Below are positions 7,809 to 15,251 of a DNA stretch of 32,662 nt, piece by piece; position 1 is the stretch's first letter, and every line of letters begins with the position of its first letter. A program made the translations under genes and the position numbers. This DNA is from Bacteroidales bacterium (GTDB taxonomy: Bacteria > Bacteroidota > Bacteroidia > Bacteroidales > UBA1556), in NCBI GenBank assembly GCA_027064095.1, contig JAMOQI010000074.1, positions 1 to 32,662 of the forward strand. Direction: 5' to 3'. The notes beneath the pieces were generated by a model. That model was given only the letters and a program-made list of their open reading frames with translations, ran no database searches and was not told the origin of the DNA.

Positions 7809-8071
7809 ATGTCTAATTCTAAATTTTTAGTAGTTGTAAATCCTCTTGCCGGTAAGAAAAAAGTAAAGGAAGAGTGGCCCAAAATTTTAAATCTGCTTAA
7901 AGAATATGGTGTAGAATTTGATGTGGAATTTATAAAATATCGTCATCAGGCTATCAAATTGGTTAAGAACAAAATTTAAAATTAATGATAGAAATTGATG
8001 GTGAAAATATTGGCCATGGGCCATTAGAATTTGAGATGCTACATAAAAGCTTATTTGTTATTATTCCATAA
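7809..8071 (+). pseudogene. Diacylglycerol/lipid kinase pseudogene with large internal deletion
   Basis: The first 56 codons (7809-7979) encode a diacylglycerol-kinase N-terminus with the nucleotide-binding start KFLVVVNPLAGKKK. They end at TAA just where the family would continue toward GGDGT. Six bases on, in another frame, 7985-8071 encodes IEIDGENIGHGPLEFE and a short tail, which is the typical C-terminal strand pair of the same family. Roughly 200 residues, including the whole catalytic centre, are missing. An intact family member is about 290-310 residues. The remnant cannot be active. It lies between the LD-carboxypeptidase and TlpA genes in the same orientation, so it was probably once an operon member. 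Confidence 0.85.
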
Positions 8072-8074
8072 CCT

Positions 8075-8629
8075 ATGAAGTATAAAAGATATATATATAA
8101 GATAATAGTGCTATTTATAATGGTGTTTTTATCATTTAATATAGTTGATGTATCACTGCAAAAGCATGATTTTATTTCTTCAAATTTATTAGAGGAGGGA
8201 ACTCCTGCTCCATATTTTGAAGCTGTAAATTTAGATGGCGATATTATTCGTTACACAGATTATAAAGGGAAGATTGTTTTGTTGGACTGGTGGTATGTGG
8301 GCTGTAAACCTTGTCTTAAATCTATGAATGATATTCAAAAAATTCAAGATGAACTTGGAGAGAATAGTTTTACTATTATTGGTATGAATCCTATAAGTAA
8401 GCCTAGAGCAATAAAGCGATTTAGGAAAAAGCATAATTATCCTCATGAGATATTGATGCCGGAGAAAAATATTGTGAAAAATTATCATGTTCGCGCATAT
8501 CCTACATTATATTTGCTTGGTGCTAATGGTAGAATAGTTTATGCGCGTGCCGGCTATTCCTCTGATTTCTCTTTAGAATTGAAAAAAATAATACAAAAAG
8601 AAATAAGTGCTCACCCTACCTTAAAATAA
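8075..8629 (+). CDS. TlpA-like membrane-anchored thiol-disulfide oxidoreductase
   Basis: A thioredoxin-fold protein expected to act on disulfides outside the cytoplasmic membrane. Of 184 residues, about 10-26 form a hydrophobic signal or anchor. The TlpA/AhpC-like domain follows, starting GTPAPYFEAVNLDGD. The active site is C77-K-P-C80 in WWYVGCKPC. The cis-proline loop is RAYPTLYLL, and the end IVYARAGYSS is family-typical. The partner cannot be told. Candidates are cytochrome c maturation or reduction of exported proteins. The gene starts 3 bases after the diacylglycerol-kinase remnant. Confidence 0.85.
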   Translation: MKYKRYIYKIIVLFIMVFLSFNIVDVSLQKHDFISSNLLEEGTPAPYFEAVNLDGDIIRYTDYKGKIVLLDWWYVGCKPCLKSMNDIQKIQDELGENSFTIIGMNPISKPRAIKRFRKKHNYPHEILMPEKNIVKNYHVRAYPTLYLLGANGRIVYARAGYSSDFSLELKKIIQKEISAHPTLK

Positions 8630-8755
8630 ATATCGAAATCATTTAATTTATTAATTTAGCTTCCCCCTTTAACATTTTTATAATTTACTATTTCCATTTC
8701 TGTTTTTTAATGCAATATTATTTACAAAATATAATATTTATTTCAATATATTAAT

Positions 8756-8819
8756 CAATAAATAGTGGGGCGCAATGTAGGAAAATCCTCCCGAAATAAG
8801 TTTGTGCATGTTGATTTAT
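8756..8819. repeat. Dispersed intergenic repeat, copy B
   Basis: This matches copy A at 4888-4953, sharing CAATAAATAG, the core TCCCGAAATAAGTT and the end TTGATTTAT. The hairpin arm that is perfect in copy A is decayed here (TTTGTGC in place of TTCGGGA). It lies in the 281-base convergent interval between the TlpA gene and the next reverse gene. The remainder of that interval shows nothing recognisable. Confidence 0.65.
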
Positions 8820-8888
8820 TAACTTCGGTTAGACGTAAGCTTTATGTGAGTGAAACCTTATGTTGGACTGAGTTCATTTAATTGTTAT

Positions 8889-8918
8889 GATTATTTGTGA
8901 ATAATCCGGGTTAATTAA
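8889..8918 (+). repeat. TTGTGAATAATC repeat, copy 1 (direct)
   Basis: This 30-base copy agrees with 9749-9778 at 27 positions. Its first 18 bases are a perfect inverted repeat, GATTATT-TGTG-AATAATC. It overlaps the stop codon of the 198-residue reverse gene. Confidence 0.7.
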
Positions 8919-9507
8919 TAATGTTTAGTTTTTTCATTTCATCAATTGTTAAACAGAAAAGTTCATAAAGTTCAGACAATTCAGACTTTGAATTAACAGT
9001 TCGACTTACTAAACTAGTAAGTTGGATAGTTTCATCTTTCTTTTTATATTTACAATTGTATGAAAAAATATTGTTTGATAATAAAATTGTTTTGATTCGA
9101 TTTATTATTAATATTTTTTTAATCAAATCAGGATTTTCACCTTGTATAAAATATTTTTTATCAAAGGAATGGTCGCCAACTCGAATATTTTGGCTACCAA
9201 AAAAGGTGAGTAATTTTTCTAATGTATCTTTTCTACTAATGTAAAAATTAAATTTGTAATTAACATTTAATTTACAATTTATTTTTAAAGGGTGAGTATC
9301 AGATTCTGTAAATTTAATCAAATATTGTTTATAAGGTATTTTCAATATTAATGATTCTAAATCTCTGGCGACAGTTTGTTTACTGTTAAATATTCCGTTA
9401 TAATCTTTTGCTAATTCTTTCCAGAAATCACGTTTTTCTGAAATATTAATAAAGCCTTGTGATCTTGTGATAAACATTCGCTTAAGTATACTTTCTTTCA
9501 TATTCAT
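8911..9507 (-). CDS. Uncharacterised 198-residue protein
   Basis: No family is recognised with confidence. The product is basic and hydrophilic, with no signal peptide or membrane segment. Residues 1-65 look helical and charged. The centre, with FNFYISRKDTLEKLLTFFG, GDHSFDKKYFIQGENPDLIKKIL and INRIKTILLS, resembles a strand-rich domain seen in several uncharacterised Bacteroidota proteins in which an FDKKF-like segment is followed by a short helix. M3 is an equally possible start. The gene is alone on its strand, in a region of repeats, and is bracketed by inverted copies of TTGTGAATAATC. Its orphan setting suggests accessory or mobile DNA. Confidence 0.6.
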   Translation of the reverse strand: MNMKESILKRMFITRSQGFINISEKRDFWKELAKDYNGIFNSKQTVARDLESLILKIPYKQYLIKFTESDTHPLKINCKLNVNYKFNFYISRKDTLEKLLTFFGSQNIRVGDHSFDKKYFIQGENPDLIKKILIINRIKTILLSNNIFSYNCKYKKKDETIQLTSLVSRTVNSKSELSELYELFCLTIDEMKKLNIIN

Positions 9508-9528
9508 AAATTTTTAGTCCATTTAATT

Positions 9529-9550
9529 GGAGTTAACAGATTATTCACAA
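9529..9550 (-). repeat. TTGTGAATAATC repeat, copy 3 (inverted)
   Basis: The reverse strand reads TTGTGAATAATCTGTTAACT, matching the right part of copies 1 and 2 with one or two bases deleted. The left arm of the palindrome is lost. It lies 22 bases upstream of the reverse gene at 8911-9507, so copies 1 and 3 enclose that gene as inverted repeats. Confidence 0.6.
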
Positions 9551-9748
9551 CAATTACAATTTAGTTCAGAAATATAGTTTATAGTATGCTGCTAATTTAC
9601 AGAATATATTAATGATAACTTGAGTTTGAATAATATTTATATCACAGAAGAAAAACAGCCTTGAATTTTTTCCTGAGTTTTTGTTTCAAGATAAAAAGTA
9701 AGACCTGTTTTTTATAATTTAGATTTAGCAGTTTTACTTAATCGTCAG

Positions 9749-9778
9749 GATTATTTGTGAATAATCATGGTTAACTAA
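9749..9778 (+). repeat. TTGTGAATAATC repeat, copy 2 (direct)
   Basis: Like copy 1, it begins with the perfect GATTATT-TGTG-AATAATC inverted repeat, then GGTTAACTAA. It runs straight into the palindrome at 9772-9789. Confidence 0.7.
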
Positions 9779-9789
9779 TTGATTAGTTA
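9772..9789. repeat. 18-bp palindrome TAACTAAT-TG-ATTAGTTA
   Basis: Two perfect 8-base arms lie around TG at the end of repeat copy 2, about 95 bases before the isocitrate dehydrogenase-type promoter. It could be a regulator site or part of the repeat. A shorter hairpin, GCTAC-GAG-GTAGC, follows at 9810-9822. Confidence 0.5.
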
Positions 9790-9892
9790 TGCAAATGGAT
9801 TAGCCGGCAGCTACGAGGTAGCAGTTATGGGTAATGAAGGAAAATATATCAATCGAAAATGTAGAAAAAACATAATAACTATTTTTTGTTAA
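9779..9892 (+). other. Possible short coding remnant
   Basis: A frame from TTG at 9779 to TAA at 9890-9892 gives 37 residues, with the protein-like middle GLAGSYEVAVMGNEGKYIN. The GC-richer third positions here stand out from the flanks. There is no ATG at the head and it overlaps the next promoter, so it is more likely a gene remnant than a working gene. Confidence 0.2.
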
Positions 9893-9915
9893 ATAACAAT
9901 AGAATGTTATTTTTG
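9885..9915 (+). promoter_or_regulatory. Promoter of the isocitrate dehydrogenase-type gene
   Basis: TTTG (9885-9888), a 19-base spacer and TATTTTTG (9908-9915) match the Bacteroidota -33/-7 consensus. A start near 9922 gives a leader of about 40 bases. Confidence 0.7.
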
Positions 9916-9961
9916 GACTCTGTTATACAAGGAATATTATAAATACTAAATATATAACAAT

Positions 9962-11155
9962 ATGGAAAACAGAACCATTGTAACATTACCAGGAGATGGT
10001 ATTGGAAGGGTTGTTTTAGACAACACACTAAGAGTACTTGAGGCTGCCGGCTTCAAAGCTAACTATGTAGAAGGAGATATTGGATGGGAATTTTGGAAGA
10101 CCGAAGGTGAAGCGCTTCCACAGAGAACTATTGACCTGTTAGCAGAGCATAAAATTGGATTATTTGGAGCAATTACTTCTAAACCTAAGGATGAAGCTGC
10201 AACAGAATTAGCCTCAGAATTACAAAACAAAGGCCTTATTTACTCTAGTCCAATTGTTAATTTGCGTCAACATTTTGGACTAGATATATGTGTAAGACCA
10301 TGCAAGACTTATGTTGGTAATCCGCTTAATTTTATTCGCAGAGGAGCCGATGGTGGTATTGAAGAGCCAGAAGTTGATGTTGTTATTTTTCGTCAAAATA
10401 CCGAAGGGTTATATGGCGGCGTTGAGTGGTCAAATCCATCAGAAAAAGTTTACGATGCTTTTATGACACACCCAAAATTTAAGAAAAACTTTGGAGATGT
10501 TCCTAAAGAAGAAGTTTCTATTTCGACACGTATTTTTAGCAAAAAAGCTACTGAAAGAATTCTTAGAGCTGCTTTCAAACATGCTAAAGATTATGGTTAT
10601 AAGTCTGTTACACTATGTGAGAAGCCAAATGTTATTCGTGAAACTTCTGGTATGATGTATAAAATGGCATTGAAGATGCAGCAAGAGGAATATCCTACCA
10701 TTGAGCTTTGGAATACGAATATAGATGCTCAAATGATGTGGTTAACTAAAAATCCGGAAAATTATGGTGTAATTGTAGCTGGAAATATGTTTGGTGATAT
10801 TATCAGTGATGGTTTTGCTGGTCTTATTGGAGGCTTAGGCTTTGCATGTTCTGCACAAATGAGTGCTGATGGTATTGCTGTATTTGAGCCTACTCATGGA
10901 TCTGCTCCAAAGTATGCCGATTATGATATAAGTATTGTAAATCCTATTGCTATGATAGAATCTGCTTGCATGATGTTAGATTATATCGATGAGAATAGTA
11001 TAGCCGGGAAAATACGTAAAGCAGTAGCAGAAGTAATTTCTGAAGGGAAAGTTCGTACTTATGATATGATGAAAATGAGTGGGCGTCAGGATGTTATAGA
11101 GAAAGGTGCTGCGAGTACTGAGGAAATGGCTGATGCTATTATTGCTAAACTATAG
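9962..11155 (+). CDS. Isocitrate/isopropylmalate-family dehydrogenase, probably isocitrate dehydrogenase
   Basis: A beta-decarboxylating dehydrogenase, probably converting isocitrate to 2-oxoglutarate in the TCA cycle. The 397 residues carry the family's parts: LPGDGIG at the start, SSPIVNLRQHFGLDICVRP (substrate-binding serine and arginines) near 95-112, RQNTEGLYGGVEW, the metal-binding GNMFGDIISDGFAGL, and the nucleotide-binding EPTHGSAPKYADYD. It is longer than isopropylmalate or homoisocitrate dehydrogenases (about 330-370) and close to isocitrate dehydrogenases. An aconitase-family gene 1.4 kb downstream on the same strand supports the isocitrate reading. Coenzyme preference is not decided. 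A clear promoter lies upstream. Confidence 0.82.
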   Translation: MENRTIVTLPGDGIGRVVLDNTLRVLEAAGFKANYVEGDIGWEFWKTEGEALPQRTIDLLAEHKIGLFGAITSKPKDEAATELASELQNKGLIYSSPIVNLRQHFGLDICVRPCKTYVGNPLNFIRRGADGGIEEPEVDVVIFRQNTEGLYGGVEWSNPSEKVYDAFMTHPKFKKNFGDVPKEEVSISTRIFSKKATERILRAAFKHAKDYGYKSVTLCEKPNVIRETSGMMYKMALKMQQEEYPTIELWNTNIDAQMMWLTKNPENYGVIVAGNMFGDIISDGFAGLIGGLGFACSAQMSADGIAVFEPTHGSAPKYADYDISIVNPIAMIESACMMLDYIDENSIAGKIRKAVAEVISEGKVRTYDMMKMSGRQDVIEKGAASTEEMADAIIAKL

Positions 11156-11288
11156 AAAAATAGGATTAGTATAATTGCCATAGTATTTAGGGTATAGGCA
11201 ACTGTTTTTTAAAAACTTATTGCTTTATACTCTAAATTCTTTTAGTTTTTCAAAATATAAATCTCAATATAAAACAAACTATCAACTC

Positions 11289-11843
11289 ATGAATCAAGAT
11301 GTATATAAACTTTGGCCGGAATTAAATTGGATAAAAGACCAAATGCTAAGAGAGCAAACTGCTGCTACCTGGGAACTGGCTTTAGAAAAATCTGTACTTA
11401 ATGCAGAAGATTTAAATCGTATCCCTTTCACACTATTGGTTGGTCCTGATTTAAAAGTAACATTTATGGACCATAAGCGTTCCGTTGTTCACATTGCGCG
11501 CGATGCCGGACAAAAAATCAATGATATGTACCATGGTGAATTAACTGTTGATATGGATGTTCTTATTGCTGGCGCAATACTTGCTGATGTAGGCAAACTC
11601 CTTGAGTATGAACTTGATGATAATGGGAATGCTATTCAGGGAAATTATGGTAAATATGTTCGTCATCCATTTAGTGGAGTTAGCCTTGCAGAACAATGCA
11701 ATGTACCGGCAGCTGTATGTCATATTATTGCTGCTCACGCCGGTGAAGGTAATATGGTAAAACGTTCTACTGAGGCTTATGTAGTACATCATGCAGATTT
11801 TATGACATTTTTACCTTTTAAAGAGCGCCTTAAAATAGATTAA
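11289..11843 (+). CDS. HD-domain protein with altered HD motif
   Basis: HD proteins are usually metal-dependent phosphohydrolases. The ATG at 11289 gives 184 residues; an upstream TTG at 11220 would add 23 low-complexity residues and looks less likely. Metal-site elements seen are H62 in MDHKRSVVHIARD, H126 in RHPFSG, H150 in AAHAGEG and D170 in VVHHADF. The core motif reads AGAILADVGKLLEY, so A99-D100 replaces the usual His-Asp pair. Either the metal site is changed or other histidines compensate. The substrate is unknown. It lies between the isocitrate dehydrogenase-type gene and PrsW, with only 2 bases to the latter. Confidence 0.75.
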   Translation: MNQDVYKLWPELNWIKDQMLREQTAATWELALEKSVLNAEDLNRIPFTLLVGPDLKVTFMDHKRSVVHIARDAGQKINDMYHGELTVDMDVLIAGAILADVGKLLEYELDDNGNAIQGNYGKYVRHPFSGVSLAEQCNVPAAVCHIIAAHAGEGNMVKRSTEAYVVHHADFMTFLPFKERLKID

Positions 11844-11845
11844 TT

Positions 11846-12520
11846 ATGCATCTGCTTTTGATGGCAATAGCCCCTGTAGTTATTATTCTATTTTATATAT
11901 ATTTTCGTGATAAATATGAAAAGGAACCTTTAGGTCTTCTGTTAAAAGCATTGACTTTAGGAGGATTAATTGTTATTCCGGTAATTTATTTAGAGGATTT
12001 TCTTTTAGGCTTTACCTCATTATTCGAATCATCCAATAGGGTATTATCATTTTATAAAGCTTTTGTTGTTGCAGGTTTTTCTGAAGAGCTTTTCAAATTT
12101 CTTGCATTTTATGGGCTAATTTGGAAAGCCAAAGATTATAATGAACGTATCGACGGAATTGTTTATGCTGTTTTTGTGAGTTTAGGTTTTGCCATGATTG
12201 AGAATATTAAATATGTATATAGTTATGGAGAATCTGTGGCATTGACAAGAGCATTTCTAGCCGTTCCGGCACATGCATTTTTTGGAGTAACTATGGGATA
12301 TTATTTTTCGTTATCAAAATTTAGTCTTAACAAATTTACTAAACAAACCTATTTTTATTATGCTTTAATATTCCCAATTATTCTTCACGGCAGCTATGAT
12401 TTTATATTAATGGCCAACGAACCACTTGGGATGTTAGTATTTATTCCTTTTATTTTTTATCTTTGGAAAACAGGATTTAAAAAGATAAAAACATTATCTG
12501 ATGAATCAAAATTTAAATAA
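11846..12520 (+). CDS. PrsW-family intramembrane metalloprotease
   Basis: A polytopic membrane protease. In Bacillus, PrsW makes the first cut of an anti-sigma factor. The 224 residues are mostly hydrophobic, with about seven membrane segments. The family motifs are present: E80-E81-xx-K84 in FSEELFKFLAFYG, H143 in PAHAFFGVTMGYY, and H181/D185 in ILHGSYDF. No anti-sigma factor gene is near, so the substrate is open. It starts 2 bases after the HD gene and ends 10 bases before the aconitase ATG, which suggests one transcript. Confidence 0.87.
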   Translation: MHLLLMAIAPVVIILFYIYFRDKYEKEPLGLLLKALTLGGLIVIPVIYLEDFLLGFTSLFESSNRVLSFYKAFVVAGFSEELFKFLAFYGLIWKAKDYNERIDGIVYAVFVSLGFAMIENIKYVYSYGESVALTRAFLAVPAHAFFGVTMGYYFSLSKFSLNKFTKQTYFYYALIFPIILHGSYDFILMANEPLGMLVFIPFIFYLWKTGFKKIKTLSDESKFK

Positions 12521-12530
12521 ACAACGTAAT

Positions 12531-14336
12531 ATGACTATTATTGAAAAAATTATTAAGCAACATTCTAATAAAGAAACTATTATCCCCGGAGAAATAGTTG
12601 ATGTGGAAATTGATGCCAGAGTAGCTCGTGATTTTGGAGGAGCTAATGTTGTAAAAAATCTAATAAACAATGGATTAAGTATTCAAGATCCTTCGAAAAC
12701 CTTTTTTACTTTTGATACAAATCCGGGAGGTTCTGATCAAAAATATGCTGCTAACCAGCATTATTGTAGAATGTTTGCCAGAGAAAATGATATCAAAGTT
12801 TTTGATATTGATACTGGAATTGGAACACATCAAGCAATAGAGAAAGGACTGGTTCAGCCGGGTGGTACCTTTGTTTCAACAGATTCTCATGCTAATATTA
12901 TGGGTGCTATTGGTGCCTTTGGACAGGGTATGGGTGATCAGGATATTGCTGCTGTTTGGGCTAGAGGAAAAGCGTGGTTTAAAGTACCTGCATCAGTAAA
13001 AATTAACCTTAATGGTAAGCGGCCTAAAAATATAGCGGCTAAAGATATTATCCTAAACCTTCTAAATATTTTTGGAGCAAATAAATTATTAGGTAAAGCT
13101 GTTGAAATATATGGAGAAGATGTGGATAAACTAACTTTAGATGAGCGTATTACTATTTCATCTATGGCTACAGAAATGGGAGCTATTATTATACTTTTTA
13201 CCCCTAATAAAGCAATATATCAGCAACTTGAAAGCTTGAGTGGAATAAAATCACCACTGATATTTGCTGATGAGGATGCTATTTATGAACAAGAATTTGA
13301 TATTGATATGAGTTCTTTTGTTCCAATGGTAGCAAAGCCAGGCCATCCTCATGACGATACTTCTGTGGAAGATGTAAAGAAAACTAAAATAGATTCCGCT
13401 TTTATAGGTAGCTGTACAAATGGTCGGCTCGAAGATATGAGAATTGTTGCTGAGATCCTAAAAGGAAAAAAAGTTGCCAGTGGTGTTGTTTTAAAAATTG
13501 TACCTTCTACAGATGAAATATGGCGCCAGTCTCTTGATGAAGGTTTGATAAAGATTTTTAAAGATGCCGGAGCTTTAGTTTCCAATGCTGGTTGTGCGGG
13601 ATGTGCTGCTGGTCAGGTTGGGCAGAATGGTCCTGAAGAGGTGACTATTTCTACAGGAAATAGAAATTTTGCCGGCAAACAAGGTCGTGGTGAAGTTTAT
13701 CTTGCTTCTCCTGCCACAGTTGCTCTTTCCGCTGTGGCTGGTTATATTACTGATGAAATGGTAGATAACGATGTACCTGTGGAGTTTGAAAGAAAAGGCC
13801 TTAAGTTGGTTCCTAAAAAAGATTCTAATAAAAAAATAAGCGAAAAACCTCTTGTTGTTGAAGGTAGAGCATGGACTATTTTTCAAGATGATATCGATAC
13901 CGATATGATTTTCCATAATAGGTATCTTGCTATTACTGATATAAATGAAATGGGACAGTATGCTTTTGATAATTTAAAGGGTTATGAAAATTTTGCTAAA
14001 GAAGCTAAAGAGAATGACATTATTATTACTACAAAAAACTTTGGCGCCGGTAGCTCTCGTCAACAAGCTGTTGATTGTTTTAAAGCATTAGGGATTTCCT
14101 GTATTCTTGCTGAATCCTATGGCGCTATTTATGAGCGTAATGCAATCAATGCAGCGATGCCTATTTTAACATATTCTCCCGAAATGATTTCTGAAATTGA
14201 CCTTAGAAATGGTGATATTATTAAAGTAGATTTTGTGAAAGGTGAAATTACGAATCGTAGAAACAATAAATCTTCAAAAATAAATCCATTTTATGATGTT
14301 CAAAAGGAGATATATTTAAATGACGGCCTATTATAG
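12531..14336 (+). CDS. Aconitase-family hydratase (single-chain, isopropylmalate-isomerase-like)
   Basis: A [4Fe-4S] hydro-lyase, probably citrate to isocitrate given the isocitrate dehydrogenase-type gene upstream. The ATG at 12531 gives 601 residues; an in-frame ATG at 12501 overlaps prsW and is less likely. The cluster ligands are C295 in GSCTNGRLEDM and C355/C358 in NAGCAGCAAG. STDSHANIMGAIGAFGQGMGDQD is a catalytic-domain signature. The swivel domain is fused at the C-terminus, with DIDTDMIFHNRYL and KNFGAGSSRQQAVDCF. It is much shorter than classical AcnA/AcnB (about 750-900) and resembles LeuC fused to LeuD. Homoaconitase or 2-methylaconitate activity cannot be excluded. Confidence 0.82.
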   Translation: MTIIEKIIKQHSNKETIIPGEIVDVEIDARVARDFGGANVVKNLINNGLSIQDPSKTFFTFDTNPGGSDQKYAANQHYCRMFARENDIKVFDIDTGIGTHQAIEKGLVQPGGTFVSTDSHANIMGAIGAFGQGMGDQDIAAVWARGKAWFKVPASVKINLNGKRPKNIAAKDIILNLLNIFGANKLLGKAVEIYGEDVDKLTLDERITISSMATEMGAIIILFTPNKAIYQQLESLSGIKSPLIFADEDAIYEQEFDIDMSSFVPMVAKPGHPHDDTSVEDVKKTKIDSAFIGSCTNGRLEDMRIVAEILKGKKVASGVVLKIVPSTDEIWRQSLDEGLIKIFKDAGALVSNAGCAGCAAGQVGQNGPEEVTISTGNRNFAGKQGRGEVYLASPATVALSAVAGYITDEMVDNDVPVEFERKGLKLVPKKDSNKKISEKPLVVEGRAWTIFQDDIDTDMIFHNRYLAITDINEMGQYAFDNLKGYENFAKEAKENDIIITTKNFGAGSSRQQAVDCFKALGISCILAESYGAIYERNAINAAMPILTYSPEMISEIDLRNGDIIKVDFVKGEITNRRNNKSSKINPFYDVQKEIYLNDGLL

Positions 14337-14354
14337 CCGATTGTTTTAAATTAT

Positions 14355-14362
14355 TATCTTTG
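14355..14362 (+). promoter_or_regulatory. -7 box (TATCTTTG) upstream of the OsmC gene
   Basis: TATCTTTG lies 45 bases before the ATG at 14407, in the 70-base gap after the aconitase gene. The leader length matches that of other promoters here. No TTTG at the expected spacing was found. Confidence 0.45.
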
Positions 14363-14406
14363 TCGCCGTTTATTTTTTGAATTACAAACTTATATTTACA
14401 TATATC

Positions 14407-14826
14407 ATGGCAAAAACAACAATCAATTTAAGTTGGAAAGAAAAAATGACTTTTGATGCGGAAGTTAATGGACATATTATTCCTCTAGATGCAGAGGCTA
14501 CTGTTGGTGGCGAAGATAGAGGCCCTCGTCCTAAACCGTTGACATTAGTTTCTTTAGGTGGCTGTACAGGAATGGATGTGATTTCTATTCTAAATAAAAT
14601 GCGTGTAGAGCCAGAAGATTTTAATGTTAATGTTAGCGGAGAGTTAACAGACGAACATCCTAAGTACTTTCATAAAATTCATATCATTTATACTTTTAAA
14701 GGAGAGAATTTACCAATGGATAAATTGGAAAAAGCAATTAATTTATCGCAAGAACGTTACTGCGGTGTTACTGCTATGTTAAACAAAGTTGCTGAAATTA
14801 CTCACGAGATTGTTATTGAAAAGTAA
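14407..14826 (+). CDS. OsmC-family protein (peroxiredoxin-like)
   Basis: OsmC/Ohr proteins reduce organic peroxides with two cysteines. Other members have unknown redox roles. The ATG at 14407 gives 139 residues and the usual beginning; a TTG at 14377 would extend it by 10 hydrophobic residues and is unlikely. The reactive cysteines are C53 in SLGGCTGMDVISIL and C119 in QERYCGVTAML. GPRPKPLTL before the first cysteine is family-typical. No regulator gene is adjacent. Confidence 0.88.
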   Translation: MAKTTINLSWKEKMTFDAEVNGHIIPLDAEATVGGEDRGPRPKPLTLVSLGGCTGMDVISILNKMRVEPEDFNVNVSGELTDEHPKYFHKIHIIYTFKGENLPMDKLEKAINLSQERYCGVTAMLNKVAEITHEIVIEK

Positions 14827-15251
14827 TTTTTAGTTTAACTGATTTACTTCATGGTTTAGCTTTATGTAGATGCAAGGCATCATAAGCTGTCGATATTTTA
14901 TTATTCTTCAAAGGTTTTATAATGCTGTAGCTGTATAGATTTAACTTGAAATTATTTCGTTAAATATAAAGCTGCATTGTGGTAATGCTATGCTTTCGTT
15001 TTACAAATTCTTGTTCTATTGCTTTCAATACTCATAATAAAGTTCTAATATATAATGTGGGTTAAGAGCGCGCTTATTAATTTATTGAATAATAAATAAA
15101 CAAGAATCTAATTTGATATGGTGAATAACTTCATCTAATAAGACGTTAACATACAGACGTTCCGGCTGTTAGGGTTTTTTGGAATGTTCTTATTATTTTT
15201 ACAGACTTTTAGGCTATTTTTTATAGAGTTTTGAAATGCAGGTAAAAAATA
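14827..15251. other. Convergent intergenic region, no gene seen
   Basis: These 425 bases lie between the ends of the OsmC gene and the DUF3108 gene. I see no credible reading frame, tRNA or strong terminator. AGACGTT occurs twice near 15140-15160, with the GC-richer CGTTCCGGCTG beside it. The copy A/B repeat is not present. Confidence 0.5.

Noticed and set aside
7809-8071. Two separate small genes in place of a pseudogene
   Set aside because: The pieces match opposite ends of the same lipid-kinase family, in order and on the same strand, so one deleted gene explains both.
11220-11288. TTG start for the HD protein
   Set aside because: The added 23 residues are serine-, tyrosine- and lysine-rich low-complexity sequence, and an ATG follows at 11289.
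12501-12530. Earlier ATG for the aconitase
   Set aside because: It overlaps the end of the PrsW gene and adds ten polar residues; ATG at 12531 gives a normal N-terminus.
13575-13916. 113-codon reverse frame inside the aconitase gene
   Set aside because: It is a shadow of a well-supported gene with cluster ligands and swivel motifs; the antisense product resembles nothing.
15140-15180. Terminator near CAGACGTTCCGGCTGTTAGGGTTTTTT
   Set aside because: A T run is present, but the arms before it pair over only about three bases, so no stable stem forms.
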